In this document: positions 1 to 5,391 of the stretch, one piece after another
How the letters are laid out: every line of letters starts with the position of its first letter
Position numbering within the stretch: the stretch's first letter is position 1
Notes under the pieces: model-generated
Databases searched by the model: none
What the model was told of the DNA's origin: nothing
What the model saw: only the letters and a program-made list of their open reading frames with translations
Made by a program: the position numbers and the translations under genes
From: CBDVBD01 sp965372135
GTDB taxonomy: Bacteria > Electryoneota > RPQS01 > CBDVBD01
Reading direction: 5' to 3'
Length of the DNA: 6,385 nt
Assembly: GCA_965372135.1 (NCBI GenBank)
Contig: CBDVBD010000171.1
Coordinates: forward strand, 1-6,385

Positions 1-150
1 CTTTTGAAATCTGTGCACCTTGAAAAATGAAAACAGAATAATATTCAACGTTCGATAGCGGGTAGTTTCTCTTCTCCAATACTGGATTTCAGAAATCAGC
101 TTCTGCAGCTCAGAAGCTATTCTTACATTATGTTTGTCTGGATCATTCAT
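1..150 (-). CDS. Unrecognised protein, N-terminal 50 residues only (cut by window edge)
   Basis: An open frame starts at the ATG at 150-148 and runs through 50 codons without a stop to the window edge, on the same strand as the HEPN and DUF262 genes upstream. The N-terminus begins MNDPDKHNVRIASELQ. A polar, likely helical stretch follows (about residues 9-33, with EIQYWRRETTRYR), then a hydrophobic run (LNIILFSFFKV, about residues 34-44) that could begin a membrane segment. A purine-rich AGAGAGAGAAGA sits just before the ATG and may act as a weak ribosome binding site. It lies 136 nt after the HEPN stop codon, so it is either the third gene of the operon or has its own promoter. No family is recognised. 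The helix-then-hydrophobic layout is loosely like SLATT-type two-transmembrane effectors, but that is only a guess. Fifty open codons in AT-rich DNA is suggestive rather than conclusive. Confidence 0.5.
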   Translation of the reverse strand, partial: MNDPDKHNVRIASELQKLISEIQYWRRETTRYRTLNIILFSFFKVHRFQK

Positions 151-215
151 TCTTCTCTCTCTAAAACTAGTAATACTTTTTAATATTGTATTCAAAACAA
201 AAAAAATTAGATTGA

Positions 216-232
216 TCCGCATAATATGCGGA
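216..232. promoter_or_regulatory. 17-bp near-perfect palindrome between the HEPN gene and the next minus-strand frame
   Basis: The arms TCCGCATA and TATGCGGA are perfectly complementary around a single A. On the minus strand the centre reads TATTAT, a possible -10 element, though no convincing -35 lies 15-18 nt upstream. The arms match those of the palindrome at 1896-1919 at six of eight positions, with the two differences preserved symmetrically. Possible roles are an operator for the downstream frame or a short RNA hairpin. As a terminator after HEPN it would be weak, because the run of eight Ts on the minus strand (206-199) starts nine bases after the stem. Another -10-like element, TACAAT (190-185, minus), lies closer to the downstream ATG. 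Confidence 0.4.
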
Positions 233-286
233 GAAGAAGTCGTCAGGTCGCAGGGATACTGGTCTACTCGGTTTGCAGATGAGATA

Positions 287-784
287 CTAGAGCAGTTTTA
301 TTTCATATTCAATGTCCTTTAGTCCATCGTAAACATCGACAAATCGCTGGTTTGTTACTGAAGGCGCATCAATCCTAGCGGTAGTACCTTTGATATGTGT
401 ATGTGCCACTGGATTCCTTTGTTCCTTTAGTGCGTTTAAGGCTGCTTTCATGCGATCTAGTTTTGTCTGATTCACCTTAAGTTCAATTATTTCCAATTTT
501 ATTAATCCGATAACTTGCATAAGCATTTTTCGAAAATTATTATGATAGTCAAAGCCGTGAACCTTCTTAATTATCACTTTTTCTAAAAAGTTGAGGTTAT
601 CATTATTTCTTAATTTTCGATTTGCACACTTTCTCACAATATCATCCATAGATTCTTCTATCCATCCACAGAGTTCAAGAATTGCAAGTTTAGAGTAAAA
701 TAATGCTTCTTTTGGATTTGAGGTTCTGTTGTATAATGTACTTATTTTACTTAGATTTCTGAGTATTGAGGTTTTGCTGACCAT
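287..784 (-). CDS. HEPN-domain protein, probable RNase effector
   Basis: A 165-residue, mostly helical protein. The key feature is RNPVAH at residues 123-128, the Rx4H motif that forms the metal-independent ribonuclease site of HEPN proteins; R123 and H128 are the predicted catalytic pair. The N-terminal half contains KEALFYSKLAILELCGWIEE (25-44), which fits the first long helix of small stand-alone HEPN proteins of the RiboL-PSP or MAE_28990 type. The exact family is unsure without a profile search. Such proteins are typically dimeric cytoplasmic RNases acting in toxin-antitoxin or abortive-infection systems. The ATG at 784 directly follows the TAA of the DUF262 gene, and an AGG within the upstream coding end (AGGTAGATAA) can serve as the ribosome binding site, so translation is probably coupled. 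There is no signal peptide or membrane segment. The RNA target is unknown. Confidence 0.8.
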   Translation of the reverse strand: MVSKTSILRNLSKISTLYNRTSNPKEALFYSKLAILELCGWIEESMDDIVRKCANRKLRNNDNLNFLEKVIIKKVHGFDYHNNFRKMLMQVIGLIKLEIIELKVNQTKLDRMKAALNALKEQRNPVAHTHIKGTTARIDAPSVTNQRFVDVYDGLKDIEYEIKLL

Positions 785-1873
785 TTATCTACCTGAGAAA
801 ATATTAATAGCAGCCGAAAGTCTATTTATCACTCGAGTTTTACCCGATAAGCCTTCGATTAATTTTTCTTCAGATAGCTCTTCGTGTTCAAGCAATCTGT
901 TATATAGCTCTTTTACTATATTTGGATTTTGAGCTTCCAAATAATCAAGATTATGAGAAACACCGACTAAGATTGCCTCAAGAATTGTGATAGACAATTT
1001 AGTGGGAACCTTTCCTTTAAAAACCTTTCTGTATGTTAATTCAGCTGTTCGTTCAAACAACCTCTTTTTTTCCTCTATAAATTGAAGGCTGGGATTCTTG
1101 TTATCATCCATATATTCATTTAGAAAGCGAGCAAGTCTCCCTTTATAATCCGTATAGCAGTCATGGAATGCAAAAAGGCGCAGGATTAGCTCTTGTGTAG
1201 TGAATCGATAAACAACTTCTTTTTTCATTTTGTTGAGTTTCATCCAGGCTGAATTTTTGTCTAATTCTTTTAATAGTTGGTTGAATTGTCCTGCGTAAAT
1301 GCAATTCCGGATTTCCTGATTGTTTAGTTTCATCCCCCCAGTATTGAGGCGATGAAAAATTGTAAAAAGATAGTTAGTGTGGCTCTTCTTCGAATAGTCA
1401 CAGCGTAAAACTGTAATTGGTAAGGTCAAGTTTTCAACACGAGTATAGTAAACGTGAAGATCGTTGTTTTCATCCCTGAATTTTGATATTAATTGTCCTG
1501 ACAAATTAGGTTCAATATCCCCGAGTTGTGACAAAGTCGAATTCTCGCCAGATAAGAAGCGAATAATTGTAGCCATACGCTGAAGACCATCTATAACCTG
1601 CCATTTTTGGGCTTTGTAGTCTAGACTAAAACACATACTGGGGATTGGCAATTGTTTGACAAGTGAGTCGATAAAACGCGTCTGATCGGGATTCTTCCAC
1701 ACAATTTCTCTTTGAAATTCTGGTTGAATTTGAAGGATGCCCTGGGTATGCATTCTGTAAAGATCGGCACAGGATCGAAGTTCGTTGTAGGCAATCACGT
1801 CATGTGGTGGGATTTCTGGACTGTCATCTTCCTGAAAAGAGTTTTCTTCTAAGGTTTTTAATTTCAATTTCAT
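785..1873 (-). CDS. DUF262 (GmrSD N-terminal, ParB-like fold) protein
   Basis: A 362-residue protein with the DUF262 hallmarks in order: QREIVW (54-59) within a PEFQREIVW segment, QLPIPSMCF (74-82), IDGLQRMATI (94-103), corresponding to the family's DGQQR motif, and FHRLNTGGMKLNNQEIR (173-189). The DUF262 domain fills about residues 30-240; a helical tail follows. There is no HNH/DUF1524 nuclease domain such as GmrD or SspE carry, so the likely nuclease is the adjacent HEPN protein. In GmrSD and SspE, DUF262 binds or hydrolyses nucleotides and senses modified DNA; a similar switch role here is inferred. The third residue of DGQQR is Leu (L97) instead of Gln. The ATG at 1873 is chosen because GGAG (1883-1880) sits six bases upstream. 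A TTG at 1879 would directly abut that site and is rejected. It is the first gene of the operon. Confidence 0.92.
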   Translation of the reverse strand: MKLKLKTLEENSFQEDDSPEIPPHDVIAYNELRSCADLYRMHTQGILQIQPEFQREIVWKNPDQTRFIDSLVKQLPIPSMCFSLDYKAQKWQVIDGLQRMATIIRFLSGENSTLSQLGDIEPNLSGQLISKFRDENNDLHVYYTRVENLTLPITVLRCDYSKKSHTNYLFTIFHRLNTGGMKLNNQEIRNCIYAGQFNQLLKELDKNSAWMKLNKMKKEVVYRFTTQELILRLFAFHDCYTDYKGRLARFLNEYMDDNKNPSLQFIEEKKRLFERTAELTYRKVFKGKVPTKLSITILEAILVGVSHNLDYLEAQNPNIVKELYNRLLEHEELSEEKLIEGLSGKTRVINRLSAAINIFSGR

Positions 1874-1895
1874 ATGCAACTCCGTTCAAGTTTAA

Positions 1896-1919
1896 TCTGC
1901 GTAATTTATTATACGCAGA
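1896..1919 (-). promoter_or_regulatory. Promoter -10 inside a palindromic operator, DUF262-HEPN operon
   Basis: Eight-base arms TCTGCGTA and TACGCAGA are perfectly complementary across an 8-nt spacer. On the minus strand a consensus TATAAT (1913-1908) lies inside it, overlapping the arm by two bases. No good -35 is found 16-18 nt upstream (candidates GGTCAA, GTCAAT, TCAATT). Transcription would start near 1901, giving a leader of about 28 nt. Because the start falls within the palindrome, the RNA could not form the whole hairpin, so a DNA operator is more likely. A bound dimer would block the -10, suggesting repression or autoregulation; the weak -35 would fit low basal expression. Confidence 0.6.
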
Positions 1920-2198
1920 ACAATTATTGAATTGACCTTTGTTAGATGCAGAACACGAGGTATCGTGTCATATTAATACACCTTTCGAATATCAGAACCG
2001 CCTTACAAAAGATGGGTAGTAAAAGAATAAGGTTTCCGATAGTAAAATATAATTTAGATTATTGTGAATGTCAAGGATAAAGTTGGCAAGTTGGTCATTT
2101 GTCGGTTTTTTCATTCATCCCGACAGATCGGGATTCATTCAGATCCCGACCTACAAGATGATGTAATTGGAATGTGGGAAAGATTTTAGGAAATGTGC
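1920..2198. other. Intergenic region between divergent genes
   Basis: About 280 AT-rich bases without a supported gene. Next to the DUF262 promoter it contains a direct repeat GCAGAACA (1915-1922 and 1948-1955; 33 bp apart, about three helical turns) and a small inverted repeat ACACGA-GGTA-TCGTGT (1953-1968). From 1970 to 2092 nothing structured was recognised beyond short AT tracts and a short AAGTTGG repeat just before 2095. The three-armed ATCCCGA repeat follows at 2117-2149. The shift from AT-rich to G-rich sequence occurs here, so this may be the edge of an acquired island. No tRNA, integrase or attachment site is visible. Confidence 0.5.
2117..2149. repeat. Three-armed inverted/direct repeat (ATCCCGA / TCGGGAT / ATCCCGA)
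   Basis: ATCCCGA (2117-2123), TCGGGAT (2128-2134) and ATCCCGA (2143-2149) lie in a row. The middle arm can pair with either outer arm, with loops CAGA or TCATTCAG. The unit CATTC-ATCCCGAC also recurs as CATTCAG-ATCCCGAC. No T-run follows on either strand, so it is not a normal terminator. It resembles a small REP-type intergenic repeat. Confidence 0.6.
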
Positions 2199-2227
2199 TT
2201 GACTATTGAGGGGAAAAATTGTATATT
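2199..2227 (+). promoter_or_regulatory. Sigma70-type promoter of the DUF1015 gene
   Basis: TTGACT (2199-2204), a 17-nt spacer and TATATT (2222-2227) give a near-consensus promoter. The predicted start near 2234 leaves a leader of about 38 nt before the ATG at 2272. The spacer carries GGGGAAA in the same place as in the promoter at 5392-5420. Confidence 0.75.
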
Positions 2228-2271
2228 TTCCGTTCGTTTGTCTGAAAACACAATCGCGAGAGGATAAAAGC

Positions 2272-3570
2272 ATGGCAACGGTGGAACCCTTCCAAGGGTA
2301 TCGATATTTTGCAGAGATGGCGGGTGATTTGAAGGATGCGGTCACGCTACCGTACGATAAGATTGGGGAAGAACTGCAGGCAGATTATTACAATCGTAGT
2401 CCTTACAATGCGGCAAGGATTATTAAGAATAAAGAAAAGAACGCCGATCCGGAAACCACATATCCCGATGCCGGCAGGACGTTTCGGGAATGGATTGACC
2501 AGGGGGTGTTGATGCAGGATCCAGAACCGGGATATTATGCATATCATCAGGTGTTCCAGGCAGAGGGGAAGACTTATACCCGGAAGGGATTGGTGGGATT
2601 GACAGCATTGGAAGGGGGGACGGGGGTGCGGGCGCATGAGAAAACCTTGGCGGGTCCGAAGGCAGACCGGCTGCGGTTGATGAGGGCTACCGAAGGCAAC
2701 GACGGACAGATTTTTATGTTGTATCCCGATCCGGGCGGAACGGTCAACCGGGTGATGGATCGGTTTACATCCGGGGAGCCGTTGATGGAAGTGCCGGATG
2801 ATATGGGGGAAATTCACCGATTGTGGCATATTACCGATGGGGAGGCGATTGCGGAAATAAAGAGTGCGTTGGAAAATCAGGAATTGTTTATTGCCGATGG
2901 ACATCACCGGTACGAGACCGCGGTCAATTTTATGAACGAATGCCGGGAGAAGGGGTGGCAGCCGGTAGGGGTGGAAACGTTTACTCACCGGATGATGACG
3001 TTGGTAAGTATGGACGACCCGGATTTGGTGGTGCTGCCGACACATCGTTTGGTGAGGGATTTGGTTGATTTTCAATTGGATTCATTTATTGTAGCATTAT
3101 CGGAAGATTTCGAGGTGTCCGAGGTGACGACCAGGGAAGAGTTGTTCGCCAAATTGACTGAAGGCAAGAAGTGGACATTCGGGTTGGGAGCTGACAAGGG
3201 GAGCCGATTGTTTGTGGTGCGGTTGAAAGAGGAACAGGTGATTCAGGAACGAATCAGCGGCACGATGTCGCACCATTGGAAGTCATTGGATGTGACGGTA
3301 TTGCATTCTTTGATATTGGAACGGTTGTTGGGGATCGATGCGGCGAAGCTGGAAGCTCAGGCGCATGTGGATTACGGTCGGGATAAGGACAAGGTTCTGG
3401 ATCGACTTACCGATCGCTACCAGTTGGTGTTCCTGATGAATCCCACCAGCGTGATGGATGTGAAGACAGTAGCCGGTGCCGGTGAACGGATGCCGCAGAA
3501 GTCCACGGATTTTTACCCGAAACTGTTGACCGGGATGGTGTTCATGAGGATGAACATCGATAAAGGATAG
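2272..3570 (+). CDS. DUF1015 family protein (COG4198)
   Basis: A complete 432-residue protein, close to the usual DUF1015 length. Family signatures seen: TLPYDKI (25-31), an RAHEKTLAGPKADRLRLMRA stretch (120-139), FIADGHHRYETA (207-218), VLPTHRLV (254-261) and a C-terminal YPKLLTGMV. The DGHHR motif (209-213) recalls the phosphate-binding DGxxR of ParB/Srx-fold proteins, which include the free-serine kinases SerK and SbnI, so a nucleotide-dependent small-molecule activity is plausible but unproven. It is cytoplasmic, with no signal or membrane segments. The ATG at 2272 is chosen because GAGAGGA lies 8-9 bases upstream; an in-frame TTG at 2206 would overlap the promoter and put the start upstream of the predicted transcript. 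It is a single-gene unit with its own promoter and a terminator after it. Composition is G-rich, unlike the defence-like genes on its left. Confidence 0.92.
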   Translation: MATVEPFQGYRYFAEMAGDLKDAVTLPYDKIGEELQADYYNRSPYNAARIIKNKEKNADPETTYPDAGRTFREWIDQGVLMQDPEPGYYAYHQVFQAEGKTYTRKGLVGLTALEGGTGVRAHEKTLAGPKADRLRLMRATEGNDGQIFMLYPDPGGTVNRVMDRFTSGEPLMEVPDDMGEIHRLWHITDGEAIAEIKSALENQELFIADGHHRYETAVNFMNECREKGWQPVGVETFTHRMMTLVSMDDPDLVVLPTHRLVRDLVDFQLDSFIVALSEDFEVSEVTTREELFAKLTEGKKWTFGLGADKGSRLFVVRLKEEQVIQERISGTMSHHWKSLDVTVLHSLILERLLGIDAAKLEAQAHVDYGRDKDKVLDRLTDRYQLVFLMNPTSVMDVKTVAGAGERMPQKSTDFYPKLLTGMVFMRMNIDKG

Positions 3571-3602
3571 AGGGGATTAGCCAAACTTCGGTTGTTTCCG
3601 CC

Positions 3603-3627
3603 GGGTGAGTTGTTCACCCAGGGTTTT
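3603..3627 (+). terminator. Weak terminator-like hairpin after the DUF1015 gene
   Basis: GGGTGA (3603-3608) and TCACCC (3614-3619) form a 6-bp stem with loop GTTGT, followed by AGGGTTTT. It is weaker than the next hairpin and may act with it or not at all. Confidence 0.35.
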
Positions 3628-3632
3628 GATAG

Positions 3633-3664
3633 CAGCGGAAGCCGGTTGTGGCTTCCGCTGTTTT
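3633..3664 (+). terminator. Rho-independent terminator of the DUF1015 gene
   Basis: Perfect 11-bp stem CAGCGGAAGCC / GGCTTCCGCTG (3633-3643 and 3650-3660), a 6-nt loop GGTTGT, then TTTTATAT. It lies 62 nt after the stop codon and is the clearest terminator in the window. Confidence 0.85.
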
Positions 3665-3708
3665 ATATCAAGAAAGTGTGAAAGGAATTGAGTCGTTTCA
3701 CCCTATGC

Positions 3709-3757
3709 CACCCAATCCCCCCCTTAGGGGCAGGCTACCCACCCTTGGGATTGGGTG
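3709..3757. repeat. Hairpin with 11-bp arms CACCCAATCCC / GGGATTGGGTG
   Basis: Perfect arms at 3709-3719 and 3747-3757 enclose 27 nt, which include a nested CCCCT-T-AGGGG hairpin (3720-3730). No T-run follows, so a terminator role is unlikely. Confidence 0.7.
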
Positions 3758-3767
3758 ACATAGAGAA

Positions 3768-3787
3768 CACCCGATTGAAATCGGGTG
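3768..3787. repeat. Hairpin CACCCGAT-TGAA-ATCGGGTG
   Basis: Perfect 8-bp arms with a 4-nt loop. It has the compact REP-like form and sits 10 nt after the previous hairpin. Confidence 0.65.
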
Positions 3788-3798
3788 CTGTCTCAAGA

Positions 3799-3852
3799 GT
3801 GTCAGGTGAGGAATCGAAATTCGTTGAATCGAGATTCGTTGACACCTGACAC
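3799..3852. repeat. Inverted repeat enclosing a tandem 15-mer
   Basis: Arms GTGTCAGGTG (3799-3808) and CACCTGACAC (3843-3852) are perfect 10-mers. Between them a 15-base unit occurs twice back to back (3811-3825 GAATCGAAATTCGTT and 3826-3840 GAATCGAGATTCGTT) with one difference. Each unit is itself a short imperfect palindrome. Confidence 0.7.
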
Positions 3853-3883
3853 CACAAAGAGTGTGAAAATACCCCCCTTTTAA

Positions 3884-3906
3884 TCCCCCCCGGGAACCGG
3901 GGGGGA
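3884..3906. repeat. C7/G7 hairpin TCCCCCCCGG-GAA-CCGGGGGGGA
   Basis: Perfect 10-bp arms with a 3-nt loop. Homopolymer C and G runs of seven make it prone to slippage and an obstacle to sequencing. No U-tract follows on the + strand; on the minus strand the stem is followed by TTAAAAGGGG rather than a T-run. Confidence 0.7.
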
Positions 3907-3907
3907 G

Positions 3908-3928
3908 GCACGGGCAAGATGCCCGTGC
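3908..3928. repeat. Hairpin GCACGGGCA-AGA-TGCCCGTGC
   Basis: Perfect 9-bp arms with a 3-nt loop, directly after the C7/G7 hairpin. Part of the intergenic repeat mosaic. Confidence 0.7.
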
Positions 3929-3939
3929 TACGGAACTGG

Positions 3940-3959
3940 ATCCCCGCCTACGCGGGGAT
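3940..3959. repeat. WIPAYAGM-type repeat ATCCCCGC-CTAC-GCGGGGAT
   Basis: Perfect 8-bp arms with loop CTAC, flanked by CTGG and GACA. This is the widespread intergenic repeat whose conceptual translation gives WIPAYAGM, common as multicopy palindromes in many bacterial genomes and related in form to REP and Neisseria dRS3 sequences. Confidence 0.75.
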
Positions 3960-4029
3960 GACAAGTGGAATAAACGCGCGCAATAAGCTGCTTGGTGCAC
4001 CCAGCTAATAATAGTTGGATTTATATAAG

Positions 4030-5373
4030 ATGACTATTTGGTTACAATATGATCGGTCGCGGACGGTGCTGAAATTAGCGGGTCCGGTGATCGTGGGGAT
4101 GATATCGCAGACGCTGTTGAACGTGGTGGATACCGCCATGGTGGGTCGTTTGGGGTCGCCGTCATTGGCAGGATCCGGTATGGGAGGATTGGTGTTCTGG
4201 ATGTGCATGGGATCGTTGGGGGCGTTGAATATCGGCACCCAGGCGATTACGGCACGCCGGTATGGAGAAGGGCGGTTCCATGCTGCAGGTAAGGTGCTGG
4301 ATAATGCTGCGGTAATCGCACTGGTGTTGGGATCAGTAATGACGGTATTGGGAGTGATCTTCACTCCTACGCTGTTTCCGTTGATTATCCACGATCCGGA
4401 AGTGGCGGTGCTGGGAGTCAGCTATTTGCAAGCCAGATTTTTTGGGGCGCTGCCGTTTTTGATCATTTTTGCGTTCCGTGGATTTTTCAACGGGATCGGA
4501 CGCACCGTGATTCATATGCGGGTGGCGATTTTAGTTAATGCGATCAATCTATTCCTGAATTGGGTGTTGATATTCGGGAATTTGGGCGCGCCGGCAATGG
4601 GTGTGATGGGAGCGGGATTAGCCTCGGCGATAGGGACTTTAGTGGGAGCGATCGCCATCGTGATGACTGCTATGATGGGCAGTTACCGGACCAAATATGA
4701 CCTATTCCGTAGGGGAAGTGCCAGTTTGGAGGTTAAAAGGGGGATTTTGAAACTGGCGTTGCCCACTGGATTGCAACGAGTATTGGCGATGATGGGATTT
4801 ACCGTGTTTTTGGCGATTACCGGTTTGATAGGGACGGTGGAACAAGCAGTGTCCAACGTCATCATTACCATTATGTCGTTGAGTTTCCTGCCCGGAGTGG
4901 CGTTTGGGATTGCGGCTTCGACATTGATTTCGCAAAAGTTGGGTGAAGAAGACCCTCATGAAGCGGAGTTGATGGGTTGGGAGGCGGCGAAGTTAGCGGC
5001 GTTGTTTATGGGGCTGATGGGGGTGGTGTTTATCCTGTTTCCCAGTATGCTGATAAAGATATTTACCAACGAAACGGAAGTAATCCGAGCCGGGATTGTA
5101 CCGTTACAGATTATCGGTGCGGTACAGGTTTTCGACGGCGTAGGGATGACAATCAGCAGCGCGCTTCAGGGTGCCGGGATGAACCGGTGGGTAATGATTG
5201 CGGAAGTAAGCATCAGTTGGTTTTTGTTTATTCCGTTGACCTATATATTTGCAATCCTTGCCGGGTGGGGATTGTACGGCGCATGGAGTGTCATGGCATT
5301 GTATTTCGCGTTGTTTGCGGTGGTTTGTTCGTGGAAGTTTGCCGGAGGCAGTTGGCAGAAGGTGCAGATATGA
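4030..5373 (+). CDS. MATE-family multidrug/metabolite antiporter
   Basis: A complete 447-residue inner-membrane protein of the usual MATE length with about 12 hydrophobic helices. MATE proteins export cationic drugs or metabolites in exchange for H+ or Na+. The two homologous halves are visible: LKLAGP (14-19) with NVVDTAMVGRLG (31-42) and GTQAITARRYG (69-79) in the first, LKLALP (240-245) and AASTLISQKLGEED (295-308) in the second. N31 and D34 in helix 1 match conserved MATE positions. It looks like the NorM/DinF branches, but the substrate and coupling ion cannot be told. The start is uncertain: ATG at 4030 has only a GGA ten bases upstream, and an in-frame TTG at 4015 has no ribosome binding site either. 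No clear promoter was found in the preceding repeat block and no terminator follows. Confidence 0.94.
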   Translation: MTIWLQYDRSRTVLKLAGPVIVGMISQTLLNVVDTAMVGRLGSPSLAGSGMGGLVFWMCMGSLGALNIGTQAITARRYGEGRFHAAGKVLDNAAVIALVLGSVMTVLGVIFTPTLFPLIIHDPEVAVLGVSYLQARFFGALPFLIIFAFRGFFNGIGRTVIHMRVAILVNAINLFLNWVLIFGNLGAPAMGVMGAGLASAIGTLVGAIAIVMTAMMGSYRTKYDLFRRGSASLEVKRGILKLALPTGLQRVLAMMGFTVFLAITGLIGTVEQAVSNVIITIMSLSFLPGVAFGIAASTLISQKLGEEDPHEAELMGWEAAKLAALFMGLMGVVFILFPSMLIKIFTNETEVIRAGIVPLQIIGAVQVFDGVGMTISSALQGAGMNRWVMIAEVSISWFLFIPLTYIFAILAGWGLYGAWSVMALYFALFAVVCSWKFAGGSWQKVQI

Positions 5374-5391
5374 TGGAAGTCAGATTTTTCC

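Larger units (their letters stand above)
3676..3959. repeat. Cluster of intergenic palindromes (REP/MITE-like mosaic)
   Basis: The stretch 3665-4029 has no supported gene. It is a chain of at least six hairpins with unrelated sequences, listed separately below. Further marks are a 9-nt direct repeat AGTGTGAAA (3675-3683, 3860-3868) and a 10-nt repeat AATCCCCCCC (3714-3723, 3882-3891). Reading frames here are palindrome-derived, such as the SPRRRGSS and WIPAYAGM type peptides that recur as spurious ORFs in many genomes. Known families of this kind are dispersed multicopy elements; whether these are multicopy in this genome cannot be seen here. Confidence 0.75.

Noticed and set aside
206..216. 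Palindrome plus T-run as the terminator of the DUF262-HEPN operon
   Set aside because: The eight Ts begin nine bases after the stem, too far for a standard rho-independent terminator; kept only as a weak alternative.
134..322. 62-codon plus-strand frame across the HEPN 3' end
   Set aside because: It lies antisense to both the third frame and the HEPN end, with no start signal or conserved motif.
1877..1879. TTG as the DUF262 start codon
   Set aside because: GGAG directly touches this TTG, so it could not serve as ribosome binding site; the ATG at 1873 has a 6-nt gap.
2117..2149. CRISPR-like array
   Set aside because: There are only three short arms with alternating orientation, no repeat-spacer regularity and no cas genes.
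2347..3075. 242-codon minus-strand frame opposite the DUF1015 gene
   Set aside because: It is antisense to a gene with clear family motifs; its His/Pro/Ile-rich composition is that of a shadow of G-rich coding sequence.
3698..4000. 100-codon minus-strand frame (SPRRRGSS-type peptide) and a shorter overlapping one
   Set aside because: It is made of palindromic repeats; these peptides are familiar spurious translations of multicopy intergenic repeats, and there is no ribosome binding site.
4006..4027. TAATAA or TATATA as -10 of a MATE promoter
   Set aside because: The nearest -35-like TTGGTG (3992-3997) is 8 or 24 nt away, outside the usable spacing.
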